Origin: Pardosa pseudoannulata
Taxonomy: Eukaryota; Arthropoda; Arachnida; Araneae; Lycosidae
Direction of reading: 5' to 3'
Assembly: GCA_032207245.1 (NCBI GenBank)
Contig: CM063502.1
Span: 64,828,644-64,892,643 of the forward strand
DNA: 64,000 bases
Shown here: positions 37,640 through 48,899 of the stretch, piece by piece
How positions within the stretch are numbered: the stretch's first letter is position 1
How the letters are laid out: each line of letters begins with the position of its first letter
Made by a program: the position numbers and the translations under genes
Notes under the pieces: model-generated
The model's database searches: none
Told to the model about the DNA's origin: nothing
Seen by the model: the letters and a program-made list of their open reading frames with translations, nothing else

Positions 37640-37856
37640 AATTTTAACTTTGAAGCATGTCCTGGAAAATCGGTGGGTTGATATATCCTTGTCCGAGGAG
37701 TTCATTTGGAGGCTTGAAACGGAAAACGGCACGAACTCGGCGATCTCGATGCGGAAGGCGCATTGTAGGGAACTGGATGCGGTGGCCACGAAAACAAATC
37801 AAACTGGCTTTTTGGAGTTCTTGTAACTCTCTCTGCAGTCGACGGTAGGCTGCCAT
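37640..37856 (-). pseudogene. Fragment resembling a ubiquitin-conjugating enzyme (UBE2L3-like)
   Basis: The minus strand from ATG 37856 reads MAAYRRLQRELQELQK, similar to the N-terminus of UBE2L3-type E2 enzymes, followed by CFR. In another frame AFRIEI then appears where E2 enzymes have GAFRIEI, and back in the first frame FRFKPP resembles the YPFKPP motif. The catalytic cysteine region is absent. If real it is a short, frameshifted relic of about 70 codons. E2-like content is judged from short motifs only, so chance is possible. Confidence 0.35.
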
Positions 37857-37859
37857 GGT

Positions 37860-38615
37860 CTTCATGTTTATCAAAGGTAGTACAGGTCTGAGTTATCTTG
37901 GTAGGAAATACTGATGTTATTTTCGATATTCACAGTCACTAAAACTTCGAAAGACTTTGTCCTTATGGATTCGAAATCCATTGTCTTTTCACCGTAATTT
38001 TAAAACATTATCCACAGATGAAAAGAAACAAAGTTCACAAAAGTTCACGAAGTAAATTCCATCAAGAAAAAGTTCTCTGCCATAGTAATTTTCTGGAAAG
38101 TGGGTTTCCACGCAGATAAAATCCTGCCCGTTAAAAATGTAATCCATTTTTATACCACTCCTTCACAAGGAGAAAGCTCAAAAGCTATAAGTAATGAGAA
38201 TGCAGTCGGCCTTCATATTTAAGAGAACTCAGAAGTCTAGTTTTAAAACTTTATTTCAGAGCGGCATCACCACACATCTATCCTTCTGGACAATATACAA
38301 TCAAAAGCCACAGAGTTCACTCTGCTCTGACGCAAGTACACTCAAGAGCGCTGACAACAAGACTTTTCCCACAACAATAACAGCTTAATACGCGAATTAA
38401 ATGCAATATCAGCAAAACGCGAAATCATGTTTTGCCACTAGCTCGAAAACTGCTCTATAGACAGAAAGTTTACAGTTTTATAACAGAAAGGTATGTTAAG
38501 TGGAAAATACTCCGTTGATTAAACCATTTAGAGGCTGGTAAAGATATTTAAATGAATTAAAATTGGATAGAGGAGGCTTTTGAAGAAATATTAAAGTTAA
38601 ATAATTTCGATATAT

Positions 38616-38618
<3 letters not shown>
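37860..38618. other. Spacer, no gene recognised
   Basis: AT-rich with a mildly mixed stretch at 38090-38400. No motif recognised on either strand. Confidence 0.5.
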
Positions 38619-38668
<50 letters not shown>

Positions 38669-38687
38669 GTATATATATATATATATA
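38619..38687. repeat. (TA)n microsatellite, left flank of the Gypsy element
   Basis: About 68 bases of TA with one CG interruption near 38667. It stops exactly at the LTR edge. Confidence 0.95.
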
Positions 38688-38954
38688 TGATATAAAACAA
38701 CATCACTTCCATTGCACAACACAGGAACATTTAATTTGAAAAACATAAAAACGTAACAATTAAATGATTAACATAAAATAGGAATTAATTCATTGTAAAA
38801 AAGGTCGTCATTGTTCTTTCACTTTACTGCACACACATGCTCTGTCTCAGTCTCTCTCTCTCTGTGTCTGTAGAGCGCGCTTCTCCGCGTTGCCATTCCT
38901 AGTTTTAGAAGTCTAGTGGATGGAGTTGAGTTCTACTCTTGCTGCGCCTTGACA
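38688..38954 (-). repeat. 3' LTR of the Gypsy element
   Basis: 267 bp, same start TGTCAAGGCG. The inner terminus reads TATATCA instead of TATCACA, a small change at the edge next to the TA microsatellite. Confidence 0.92.
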
Positions 38955-39310
38955 TTCGGCCATCCTAGCTTGGAGACGTCCTCGGCGACCACGGAAATTG
39001 TACGGCGTCGTTGTCATCGTCATCAATACGTCGTCAGCGTGGAAACATCAAGGAACCTAGAAAATTAAGAGAAAAAAAAGGAAAGAGGCTGTACTCGTAG
39101 ACTTAATTACGTCGTTAGTCTGTAAATGATCGTCGTTGCCTTTCCGTTGTTCGTCGTCATATACACACATCGTTGCACTTAATATGTGTCGGTAAAAAAA
39201 ATGTAAAAATGAGGAATGATATTGAAAATGAAAATTGTCCGTCATGTAGGAAAAGTCACAGTCTTGGTTTTAAAGTCAAAGTCGGGGAAAAAGTCTTAGT
39301 CGTATAGAAA

Positions 39311-40517
39311 TTAAAGATGTTGCGTCCACCACTTCATTTGGTCTGCCGCAGTGGAGGTAACGTCGGGTTCTTCGTGTCTGCCAATTTTCTGTAAGTCATA
39401 TCTATCGTTTTGTTTTATTTTAGTCACTTTATAAGGACTGAAGAACTTGGGTCTTAATTTTAGTCCAGTACCAAACTGCGTTTTTTTTTATTGCGACAAG
39501 ATCACCAATTTTGTAATGGTTGGGTGTTTTTCGTTTCTTATCATATTGAGCTTTCGTAATTTCTTGAAATTTTTTAATGTTTCGTCTTGCGTCTTCTCGC
39601 ATTTGGTCACGTTCGTGCATAAGGTTTGCTGTATATTCATCCTTTAAAATTTCGATTATTTTTGCGTCATCTTTGGTTTTGATTTTAAAACCTATCAATA
39701 ATTCAAAGGGTGAAAATTTTGTCGTTGAACTTACGGTATTGTTCAATATTCGTTGGAGGTTAGTGACATGTTTGTACCATTTTTCCGGTTCATTAATTGA
39801 AAGTTTTGACAACACTGGAATCAATGTGGCATGAATTCGTTCAACTTGACCGTTATTGCGGGGTATGCCAGTAGTGATTTTTACATGTTCTATAGATTCA
39901 TTTTTACAATAATTTTCAAAATCATGAGATGTAAAAGCTGCTCCTCTGTCCGAAATTATACGTGATGGGTTGCCGAATATACTTTTCTGTAGTTCTAAAC
40001 AATTTACAACATCTGATGTAGAAGTTGATTTAACATGATAAATCCACTTGAATTTAGTAAATGCATCTATCACAGTAAATATATATTTATAAGTTTTATT
40101 AGTTGATGGAAGGGGACCTAAAAAATCAATGTGGTACGTTTGTAATGGAGTGTCACCTTTAGGTATAGGATTTAGAAAACCTTCGCCTTTACCACGTTTC
40201 CTATTGACAAATATGCAGTGAATGCAATTTGCTAACACGTCTTGAGCTTTACTTCTTAAATTTGGAAAATAATATTCAAGTTGCAGTATCTGTTCAGTCT
40301 TTGCGACGGCAAAATGGCCTGCTTCATGCGCTTTCTTAATTATCTCAGTTTGCATCGAAGCGGGTACTACTAACAGTTTCTTTCCGTCTTTGGTTTTGAA
40401 AAGAATATCGTTTCGAACTGTAAAATCATTAGCTGATCCATTTTCTAAAAGTTTCTTAATCGATGTGATATATTCGTCTTTAGCTTGGGCATTCTTAATT
40501 TTCAAAATAATTTTATC
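39311..40517 (-). pseudogene. Gypsy integrase
   Basis: In frame after the TAA. The HHCC zinc region is visible as HEAGH and CIHC. The catalytic core has YHIDFLGPLP (first Asp), ISDRGAAFTS (second Asp) and NNGQVERIHATL (catalytic Glu). A frameshift at a run of eight A (about 39482-39490) moves the C-terminal domain to another frame, which reads FGTGLKLRPKFFSPYKVTK and stops at TAA 39313-39311. That end resembles the GPYKV motif common in Gypsy integrases; no chromodomain is evident. Confidence 0.92.
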
Positions 40518-41867
40518 TTATGTGACTGCCATTACCGGTTGTCGGCTTAAAGCATCCACGTGTTTCATTTGGTTACTTGGCCTGTGAACGATTTCATAAT
40601 CGAATTCTGACAAGAAAATAGCCCATCTTGCAAATTTAGGAAATATGTCTTTTTTATTAATGGTTTGTTGAAATGCTGAACAGTCAGTAAATATTTTAAA
40701 ATGGGTACCTTGTAAGAAATGGCGGAATTTTTTGAGGGATTCAATCACGGCTAACATTTCTAACTCATAGCTAGAATACTTTTCTTGATGTGGAAGTGTT
40801 TTTTTACTCATATAGTAAATTGGATGGCCCTGTCCGTCGTCCGATTCTTGCAATAATATGGCACCATAACCATATTTACTAGCATCCGTGTGTAATTGTA
40901 AGTTAGCAAAAGGATTAAAAATATGTAGCACGGGATCAGATGAGAGGGCATCTTTTAAATGTTTAAAAGCAATACGTTGTTCTTCAAAAAAGGAAAAGTC
41001 ATGATCATTACGCAATAAGTCACTGAGAGGTTTAGCAATAATTGAATAAGAATTAATAAACTTTCGAAAATATCCTGTTAGACCTAAAAATTGTTGTATG
41101 TTTTTAATTGATTTTGGTTCCAGAAAGTTCTTTACGGCTTTAATTTTATCCGGAGAAGGTTTAATTGTTCCACTTTCGATCAAATATCCAAGGAATTCAA
41201 TTTTAGATTGTAAAAATTGGCATTTGTTAAAATTTATCTCGAGACCGAATTTTGATGCAGTATTCAGAACGCGTTGCAATTTATCAATACCTTCTTGAAT
41301 ATTTTCAAATGGAATGATTATGTCGTCCATGTATATCAGAATAGTGCCGTCATGTAATAAATCTCTTAAAACATAATTAACATAGCGTTGGAAAACAGCA
41401 GGAGATAGACAAAGTCCAAACGGTGCAAAATTAAACTCAAAAAGACCTTGATCAGTAATAAATGCTGTATATTTCTTACTGGTGTCATCAATGGGAACAT
41501 GAAAAAACCCATTCTTCAGATCAAGTGTCGTAAATACTTTAGCTGAATGAAGCTTATCAATGACATCTTCAACAAGAGGAAGAGGGAATCTATCTTTTAT
41601 AATTTTCTTGTTTAATTTACGGTAGTCTATACACAGACGGGTCGAACCGTTTTTCTTTTTAACCAAAACAATGGGTGAAGCATAATCAGAGCAACTGGGT
41701 TGAATAATTTTTTTGTTTAGCCATTCTTGAATTTGTTTACTAATTTCCATTTTTTCAGCATGCAAAAATCGACGTGATTTATTTACTACAGGTATATCTT
41801 CAGTGAGAACAATTTTTAATTTAATATCAGAAGTTTCGGTTTTGTGTGACTGGTAATTATGCAAAAG
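40518..41867 (-). pseudogene. Gypsy reverse transcriptase and RNase H
   Basis: Open from just after the TAG to a TAA at 40520-40518. Reverse transcriptase motifs in order: SPIVLVKKKNGSTRLCIDYR, TTLDLKNGFFHVPI, FEFNFAPFGLCLSP, and YMDD at residues 178-181 of this frame. The thumb has FLGLTGYFRKF, and RNase H has LHTDASKYGYGAIL with YSSYELEMLAV and FTDC; the connection ends with HVDALSR. Catalytic aspartates look intact. The same frame continues past the TAA into the integrase. Confidence 0.93.
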
Positions 41868-42140
41868 CTAAACCATTTGAGCGCGAAATTCATCTGGTAT
41901 GTGGTGTAACTCAAAGGGGTCATGCGATACAGGAATATCAATTAAATTTATAAAGTTATCTTCAGGTTGTGAAATCAAGTCGATACCATTAGCACTTATT
42001 TTAAATTCACCTTGCTTTAAAATATCAATCCCCATGATTACATCTAAGTTCATGTTTGAATTATCAATAACCCATATAATTGACTGGAAAATGTGATCGT
42101 CAACTTCAACTGTGGCCGGAAAAGAGCCAAGGGTCTGAAT
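41868..42140 (-). pseudogene. Gypsy protease, C-terminal part, ending at an in-frame TAG
   Basis: After the shift at the A-run the protein continues with the protease flap-to-end region, including DVIMGIDILKQ, which corresponds to the conserved ILGxD motif at the end of retroviral-type proteases. The frame stops at TAG 41870-41868. The same frame is open again immediately after it into the reverse transcriptase, so this is a single stop codon, either mutational or a readthrough site. Confidence 0.82.
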
Positions 42141-43337
42141 TTGACCGTTACCAAATGCTGTTAATTTTATTTTTTTTTTGATTCAACAATGGGCCATTAA
42201 GAATATCATAAACACTTTTACGCACTAAAAATACAGAATTACCAGTATCAATAAGAGAATCGAAACTGTGACCATTTATTTTAACAAGTTTATACATTTC
42301 CGGTTTTGAATGGATAGTAGCCAGCTCGTTTATAGCTTCAGATTTTACTTCGGGTTTCAGTATGACACATTCAGAACTTTTATGTCCAAAATTATTACAC
42401 CGAAAACATTTTACACCTTTGTTTTTATGAAAACAATCACTTGACTTATGGTTAAATAACCCACAATTATAGCACCGAATTCGTGCATCATTTTTTCCTA
42501 ACTTATTTTTGGACTCACTTGTGGTATTAAATTTGTTGTCACTATTCATACCATTTCTATAATTTGACGGTACATTACCTTGCCGTACATTTGTACGTTT
42601 ATTATTACGAAAACTGGGGAAATGAGATAATGAATCATTTTGAACATTAAACACTTTTTCATAAATTTTTAACCTTTCTTTAAACTCAGAAATATTTTTA
42701 CATCCGTACAATATAAGCTTATTACGATTAGAATCAGGAATACCATTTATACAATGTGCAATTATCGATTGGTCATCCATTAGAAAACTACTCTTCGAAG
42801 CAATCTCACGCATTGCTAAAAAAAATATTAGAATAGAGTTTCAATAGGTTTCATTCGTCTTTTCTCCATTTCTTTATGGATATCAAAAGAACTATAGTGA
42901 TCTGAAAATTCTTCGATTAATGCATTTTTCAAAGTCGCGTATTTCAAAATTTTATGTAAAGTTTGCATGAAAATCTGAGCTGAACCTTGAAGCAATCGCT
43001 TGACAAATATGATTTTTTGAGTCTCAGTAATCGTTGGAATAAAAATAAAGTTGTCTTTAACATCTCGAAAAAAGGAATGAATGGAATAATTATCAGTGCC
43101 ATTAAACGGGCGCATAGTCAAAAGAATCTCACGTAACAGGAAAGAACTGTCGTCGTTGTGTCTAGTCAGCATTGCTTTCGAATACGGAACGTTATGAGAA
43201 GAGCCAAGGTCATGCACATCTGCCGAAATAGTCGATTGTGAATTTGAATCTAATTCTGTAACAGAGGAATCCGTTTCGGTTACCGATGCTTCTTCGTCAT
43301 CCGTTGCAATCGTAGGAATTTTCTACAGGGTGACCAT
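42140..43337 (-). pseudogene. Gypsy gag with two zinc knuckles, plus start of protease; frameshifted
   Basis: The likely ATG is at 43337, but an in-frame TAG follows four codons later. The frame is then open through an acidic Ser/Thr-rich stretch into FNGTDNYSIHSF and the capsid-like region (43217-42828). It shifts at a run of eight T (about 42830-42840) and continues in 42813-42148 with two CCHC knuckles, CYNCGLFNHKSSDC and CFRCNNFGHKSSEC. The protease active site follows as LIDTGNS (Asp-Thr-Gly). A second shift occurs at a run of ten A near 42170-42180. Confidence 0.88.
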
Positions 43338-43467
43338 TGTGAAAACGGAATAAAATGAAACAGACTCACCGTTCGTAGTAGTAATCGAAAATCCTCAGGT
43401 AATCCAAACGGTATCAGTCCACGTCATAAATTTTACAAAAGTTCACAAGTCCCTAGTCGTATAATAT

Positions 43468-43485
43468 GGTGCGGCCGAGCCCCCA
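43468..43485 (-). other. Primer binding site of the Gypsy element
   Basis: The element strand reads TGGGGGCTCGGCCGCACC two bases after the 5' LTR. It starts TGG as required for pairing to a tRNA CCA end. The tRNA is not identified. Confidence 0.6.
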
Positions 43486-43487
43486 GA

Positions 43488-43650
43488 TGTGATAAAACAA
43501 CATCACTTTCATTGCACAACACAGGAACATTTAATTTGAAAAACATAAAAGCATAACAATTAAATGATTAACATAAAATAGGAATTAAGTCGTTGTAAAA
43601 AAGGTCGTCATTGTCCTATCACTTTACTGCACACACATGCTCTGTCTCAG

Positions 43651-43681
<31 letters not shown>

Positions 43682-43762
43682 GTAGAGCGCGCTTCTCCGC
43701 GTTGCCATTCCTAGTTTTTGAAGTCTAGTGGATGGAGTTGAGTTCTACTCTTGCTACGCCTT

Positions 43763-43766
<4 letters not shown>
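43488..43766 (-). repeat. 5' LTR of the Gypsy element
   Basis: 279 bp, starting TGTCAAGGCG and ending TTTTATCACA on the element strand. It is 12 bp longer than the partner LTR, mostly from a longer (CT)n tract near 43652-43678. Confidence 0.92.

Positions 43767-43832
<66 letters not shown>
43767..43832. repeat. (TA)n microsatellite, right flank of the Gypsy element
   Basis: About 66 bases of TA directly adjoining the 5' LTR and ending at the Tc1 terminus. Confidence 0.95.
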
Positions 43833-43835
<3 letters not shown>

Positions 43836-44052
43836 TGTCTACCGAAAAGAAAAAAAATTAACATAATTCAAAATAATATTTAGTAGAGCCTCCACGACAG
43901 GCAATTACAGCGTGAACCCTCCGAAGCATACTTCCCACAAGTCTTTGTATTACAACTAGTGGTACTGTCTTCCACTCGGCTTGGAGTAATCATGCAAGTT
44001 ACTTTACCTATTTTGGAAGGGTAGTGCACCCCGTAATTCGATGATCGAACTC
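43833..44052 (-). pseudogene. Tc1/mariner transposase 3' end, truncated by the satellite
   Basis: Minus-strand translation reads LQAEWKTVPLVVIQRLVGSM, then RRVHAVIACRGGSTKYYF and a stop. This is the C-terminal end of Tc1-type transposases (IQRL..SM.RR..AVI..RGG.T.Y). The terminus CACTGTCTACCGAAAAG follows directly after TA, as expected of a Tc1 inverted repeat. Homology to the transposase continues to about 44030 and then gives way to satellite at about 44053. Only the last ~60 codons remain. Confidence 0.8.
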
Positions 44053-45110
44053 GTCCGTGGAGTGCAGTGGTGATTAGTGGAGTGCAGTGAAGAGTATTGG
44101 AGTGTAGTGGAGTGCAGTGGAGATTAGTGGAGGTTAGTGGAGTGTAGTGGAGTGCAGTGGAGTGTAGTGGAGTGCAGTGGATTTTAGTGGAATGTAGTCG
44201 AGTTCAGTGGAGATAATGGAGTGTAGTGGAGTGCAGTGGAGAGTAGTGGAATGTAGTGGAGTGGAGTGGAGTGCAGTGGAGTGTAGTGGAGTGTAGTGGA
44301 GTGCAGTGGAGTGTAGTGGAGTGCAGTGGAGTGTAGTGGAGTGCAGTGGATTTTAGTGGAATGTAGTCGAGTTCAGTGGAGATAATGGAGTGTAGTGGAG
44401 TGCAGTGGAGAGTAGTGGAATGTAGTGGAGTGTAGTGGAATACAATGGAGTTTAGTGGAGTGTAGTGGAGTGCAGTGGAGTGCAATGGAGTGGAGTGCAG
44501 TGGAGTGTATTGGAGTGAAGTGGAGTGCAGTGGAGATTAGTGGAGTACAGTGGAATGTAGTGTAGTGTAGTGGAGTTCAGTGGAGAGTACTGGAGTGAAG
44601 TGGAGTGTAGTGGAGTGCAGTGGAATGTAGTGGAGTATAGTGGAGTGCAGTGGAGAGTAGTGTAGTGTAGTGGAGTAAAGTGGAGTTTAGTGGGGTGCAG
44701 TGGAGATTAGTGGAGTGTAGTGGAGTGCAGTGGAGTGCAGTGGAGAGTAGTGGAGTGCAGTGGAGTGTAGTGGAGTGCAGTGGAGTAGTGGAGTGCAGTG
44801 GATAGTAGTAGGATGTAGTTTAGTGCAGTGGAGATTAGTGGAATGCAGTGGAGAGTAGTGTAGTGTAGTGTAGTGGAGTGCAGTGGAGTGCAGTGGAGTG
44901 CAGTGACAGGTATTGGAGTGGAGTGGAGTGCAGTGGAGTTTAATGGAGTGGAGTGGAGTGCAGTGGAAGTGGAGTGTAGTGGAGTGCAGTGGAGAGTAGT
45001 GGAGTACAGTGGAATGTAGTTGAATGGAGTGGAGTGCAGTGGAGTGTAGTAAAGTGTAGTGGAGTGAAGTGGAGTGCAGTGGAATGTAGTAGAGCATAGT
45101 GGACATTAGG
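44053..45110 (-). repeat. 10-bp satellite array, inverted block
   Basis: Tandem 10-bp monomer with consensus TGCAGTGGAG on the plus strand (CTCCACTGCA on the minus). The seven-base core CTCCACT is stable, while the last three bases vary among GCA, ACA, AAT, CCA and ACT. A longer internal duplication with a 169-bp offset is visible (around 44181 and 44350, sharing ATTTTAGTGGAATGTAGTCG). Confidence 0.97.
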
Positions 45111-45225
45111 CTACTTGTGCACTACACTACATTCCACTCCACTCCACTGCACTCCCATCCACTCCACTCTACTCCACTAAGCTGCACACCACACCACTCC
45201 ACTGCACTCCACTACACTGCACTGC
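45111..45225 (+). repeat. 10-bp satellite, short plus-orientation block
   Basis: About 115 bp in which the monomer reads CTCCACTGCA on the plus strand, between two inverted blocks. Its right edge is the small palindrome CACTGCAACGCAGTG. Confidence 0.9.
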
Positions 45226-45392
45226 AACGCAGTGGAGTGGAGTGCAATGGAGTGTAGTGGAGTGCAATGGAGTGTAGTGGAGTGTAGTTGAGTGTACTAG
45301 AGGGTGGTGGAGTGCAGTGGAGTGCAGTGGTGTGCAGTGTAGTGTAGTAAAGTGTAGTGGAGCGCAGTGTAGTGTACTAGAGTGTACTGGAT
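45226..45392 (-). repeat. 10-bp satellite, second inverted block
   Basis: About 165 bp of the inverted monomer before the array switches finally to plus orientation near 45393. Confidence 0.9.
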
Positions 45393-48300
45393 TGTGTACT
45401 GCACTCCACTGCACTCCACTGCACTCCACTCCACTCCACTCCACTCCACTCCACTCCACACAAATACACTCCTCTGTTCTCCACTCCACTCCACTCCACT
45501 ACTCTCCACTGCACTCCACTGTCAACCACTGCACTCCACTGCACACTACTGATCTCCACTCCACTCCACTGCATTCCACTAATCTCTACTGCACTCCACT
45601 GCACTCCAATCCACTACACTATACTCCCTTATTCTTTACTGCACTCCACTACACTCCACTACACTGAACTGCACTCCAGTGCATTGCACTCCACTCCACT
45701 CCACTCCACTCCACTGCACACCACTTATCTCCACTGCACTCCACTGCACTCCACTCCACTCCAAAAAACTCCACCACACTCCACTGCACTCCACTCCACT
45801 GCACTGGAATGCACTCCACTCCACTCCACTACTCTCCACTACTTTACCCTGCACTCCACTAAACTACACTACATTCCACTGTACTCCACTCCACTCAATT
45901 TCACTCCACTAAACTACACTACACTAAACTGCACTCCACTGCAATCCACTGCACTCCACTACAGTCCACTGCACTCTACTACACTCCAATACACTTCAAT
46001 ACTCTCCGCTGCACTCCACTACACTCCACTGCACTCCACTAATCTCAACTGCACTGCACTCCACTTCACTTTATTGCACAACATACCATTCCACTCCAGT
46101 CCAGTATATATTAATATACTCCACTAAACTCCACTGCACTCCACAACACTCCACTGCACTTCACTACTCTCCACTGCACTCCACTACGCTCCACTGCACA
46201 CCACTCCACTCCACTGCTATCCACTACACTGCAGTACACTCCAGTACACTCCACTGTACTCCAATGCACTCCACTAATATCCACTGCACTCCACTACACT
46301 AGACTACACTCCACTATACTCCACTGCACTCCACTCAACTTCACTGCACTCAGAAGCATTCAACTGCACTCCACTGCACTCCACTACACCCCACTACACT
46401 CCACTACACTCCAATACACCCCACTGTATTCCACTCCACTCCACTGCACTCCAGTACTCTCCAATGCACTGCACTGTACACCACTGCACTCCACTGCACT
46501 TCACTACACTCGAATATACACCACAGTACTCCACTCCACTCTACTACACTCCAATACTCTCCATTGCACTCCACTGCACTTCACTAATCTCCAATGCACT
46601 AAACTGCACTCCACTCCACTCCACTGCACTCCACTGCACTCCACTATACTCCACTGCTCTCCACTGCCGTCCAATCTACTCCACTCCACTCCACTAACCT
46701 CTACTGCACTCCACTACATTCCACTACACTCCACTAGTGTCCACTAATCTCCACTGCACTCCAGTACACTTCAATACTCTCCACTGCACTCCACTACTCT
46801 CCACTGCACTCAACTACACTCCACTACATTCCACTCCACTCCAACTCTCCACTGCACTCCACTACGCTCCACTCCAATCCACTAATCACCAGTGCACTCA
46901 ATTCTACTCCACTCCACTCCACTACACTAAACTGCACTCCACCGCACTCCACTGCACTCCACTACACTTCAATACAGTCCACTACTCTCCACTGCACTCC
47001 TCTACACTCCACTACATTCCACTGCACTCCACCACTCTCCACTGTCTCCACTACACTCCACTACACTCCACTGAACTCCACTACATTCCACTCCACTGCA
47101 CTTTACTACACTCCACTAATCTAAACTGCACTCCACTGTACTCCACTACTATCCACTACATTCCATTACACTTCACTGCACTCCACTACACTGAACGTAT
47201 CTCCACTGCACTCGACTACACTCCATTATATTCCATTGCACTCCACTACACTCCACAGCTCTAAAATGCATTCCACTAACCTACACTGCACTAAAATACA
47301 CTTCACTACATACCACTGCACACCACTACACTCCATTGCACTCAACTACTCTCCACTGCACTCCACTACTCTCCACTGCACTCCACTACACTCCACTACA
47401 CTCCACTACACTCAAGTACACTCCACTGTACTCCACTGCACTCCACATATATCCACTGCATTCGACTGCACTCTACTGTACTTCACTGCGCTCCACTACA
47501 CTAGACTACACTCCAATATACTCCACTCTACTCCACTCTACTCCAATGCACTCAGAAGCACTCCACTGCACTCCACTGCACTCTACTACACACCACTACA
47601 CTCCAATACACCCCACTGTACTCCACTCTCCTCCACTACATTCCAATACAGTCCACTGCACTCCACTGCACTCCACTGCACTTCATCACACTCCAATACA
47701 ACCCACAGTCCTCCACTCCACTCCACTCCACTCCAATACTCTCCACTGCACTATACTAATCTTCAATGCACTCCACTACACTCCAATGCACGCCACTGAA
47801 ACCACTGCACTCCAGTACACTCCAATACTCTCCACTGCACTCCACTAATCTCCACTGCACTCAACTACATTCCACTACACTCCACTACGCTCCACTCCAC
47901 TCCACTAATCTCCAATGCACTCAATTCCACTCCACTCAACTCCACTACACTAAACTGCACTCCACCGCAGTCCACTGCACTCTACTATACTCCAATACAC
48001 TCCACTACATTCAACTGCACTCCACTCTCCACTCTCCACTGTCTCCACTCCACCCTTCTACACTCCACTGAACTCCACTACATTCCACTCCATTCCACTA
48101 ATCTCCAATGCACTCAATTCTACTCCACTCCACTCCACTACACAAAACTGCTCTCCACTGCACTCCACTACATTTCACTGCACTCCACTACACTCCGTTA
48201 CAGTCCACTGCATTCTACTACACTCTAATACGCTCTACTACACACCACTGCATTCCACTGAACTCCAATACATTCCACTCCACTCCACTGCACTCCACTC

Positions 48301-48891
48301 CACTCCACTAATCTCCACTGAACTATACTCCACTCCACTATACTCCACTACTCTCCACTGTACTCCACTAATCTAAACTGCACTCCACTCCACTCCACTC
48401 CACTCCACTATATTTCACTGCACTCCACTGCACTCCATTAAACTCCATAGCACTCCACTGCTCTCCACTACATTCCACTGCACTCCACTGCACACCACTA
48501 CACTCCACTACTCTCAACTGCTTTTCATTAATCTCCACTGCACTAAACTACACTCCACAACATACCACTGCTCTCCACTACTCTCCACTACACTCCATTG
48601 CACTCCACTACAGTCCACTAATCTCCACTCCACTACTCTACACTAAACTGCACTGCACTGCACTCCACTGCACACTACTCACTGCACTCCACTGCACTCC
48701 ACTACACTCCACCATATTCCACTGCACTCCACTACTCTGCACTGCACTCCACTACACTCCACTACACTCCAGTGCACAGCACTCGAACCCACTCCACTGC
48801 ACTACACTCCATTCCACTACACACCACTGCACTTCATTGCACTCTACTACACTTGACTCCACTCCAGTATATTCCAATATACTCCACTACA
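45393..48891 (+). repeat. 10-bp satellite array, plus orientation, 3.5 kb
   Basis: Monomer CTCCACTNNN with NNN mostly GCA or ACA. Long-range copies exist: the stretch starting CCAGTACACT at 46761 recurs at 47812 (offset about 1051 bp), both leading into CTAAACTGCACTCCACCGCA. This indicates higher-order units of about 1 kb. The array has long open frames rich in His, Ser, Thr, Leu and Pro because the 10-bp unit rarely forms stops; these are not genes. Confidence 0.97.
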
Positions 48892-48899
48892 GTCTAGTG

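Larger units (their letters stand above)
38688..43766 (-). mobile_element. Ty3/Gypsy LTR retrotransposon, 5.08 kb, in a (TA)n microsatellite
   Basis: Paired LTRs (38688-38954 and 43488-43766) bracket gag, protease, reverse transcriptase/RNase H and integrase on the minus strand. Integrase lies after RNase H, which defines the Ty3/Gypsy order. TA repeats abut both outer edges, so the target duplication cannot be resolved, but insertion into TA-rich DNA agrees with the TATA-like preference of several Gypsy families. A primer binding site follows the 5' LTR. No envelope frame is seen in the 357 bases between integrase and 3' LTR. The frame is interrupted by three shifts at homopolymers and by in-frame stops. 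Confidence 0.93.

Noticed and set aside
39057..39245. Envelope gene in the Gypsy element
   Set aside because: Only a 62-codon frame lies between integrase and 3' LTR, with no signal peptide, cleavage site or glycosylation pattern.
44204..48311. Possible CRISPR array or telomere
   Set aside because: There is no repeat-spacer alternation and the 10-bp unit does not match the arthropod telomere repeat TTAGG. It is a simple satellite.
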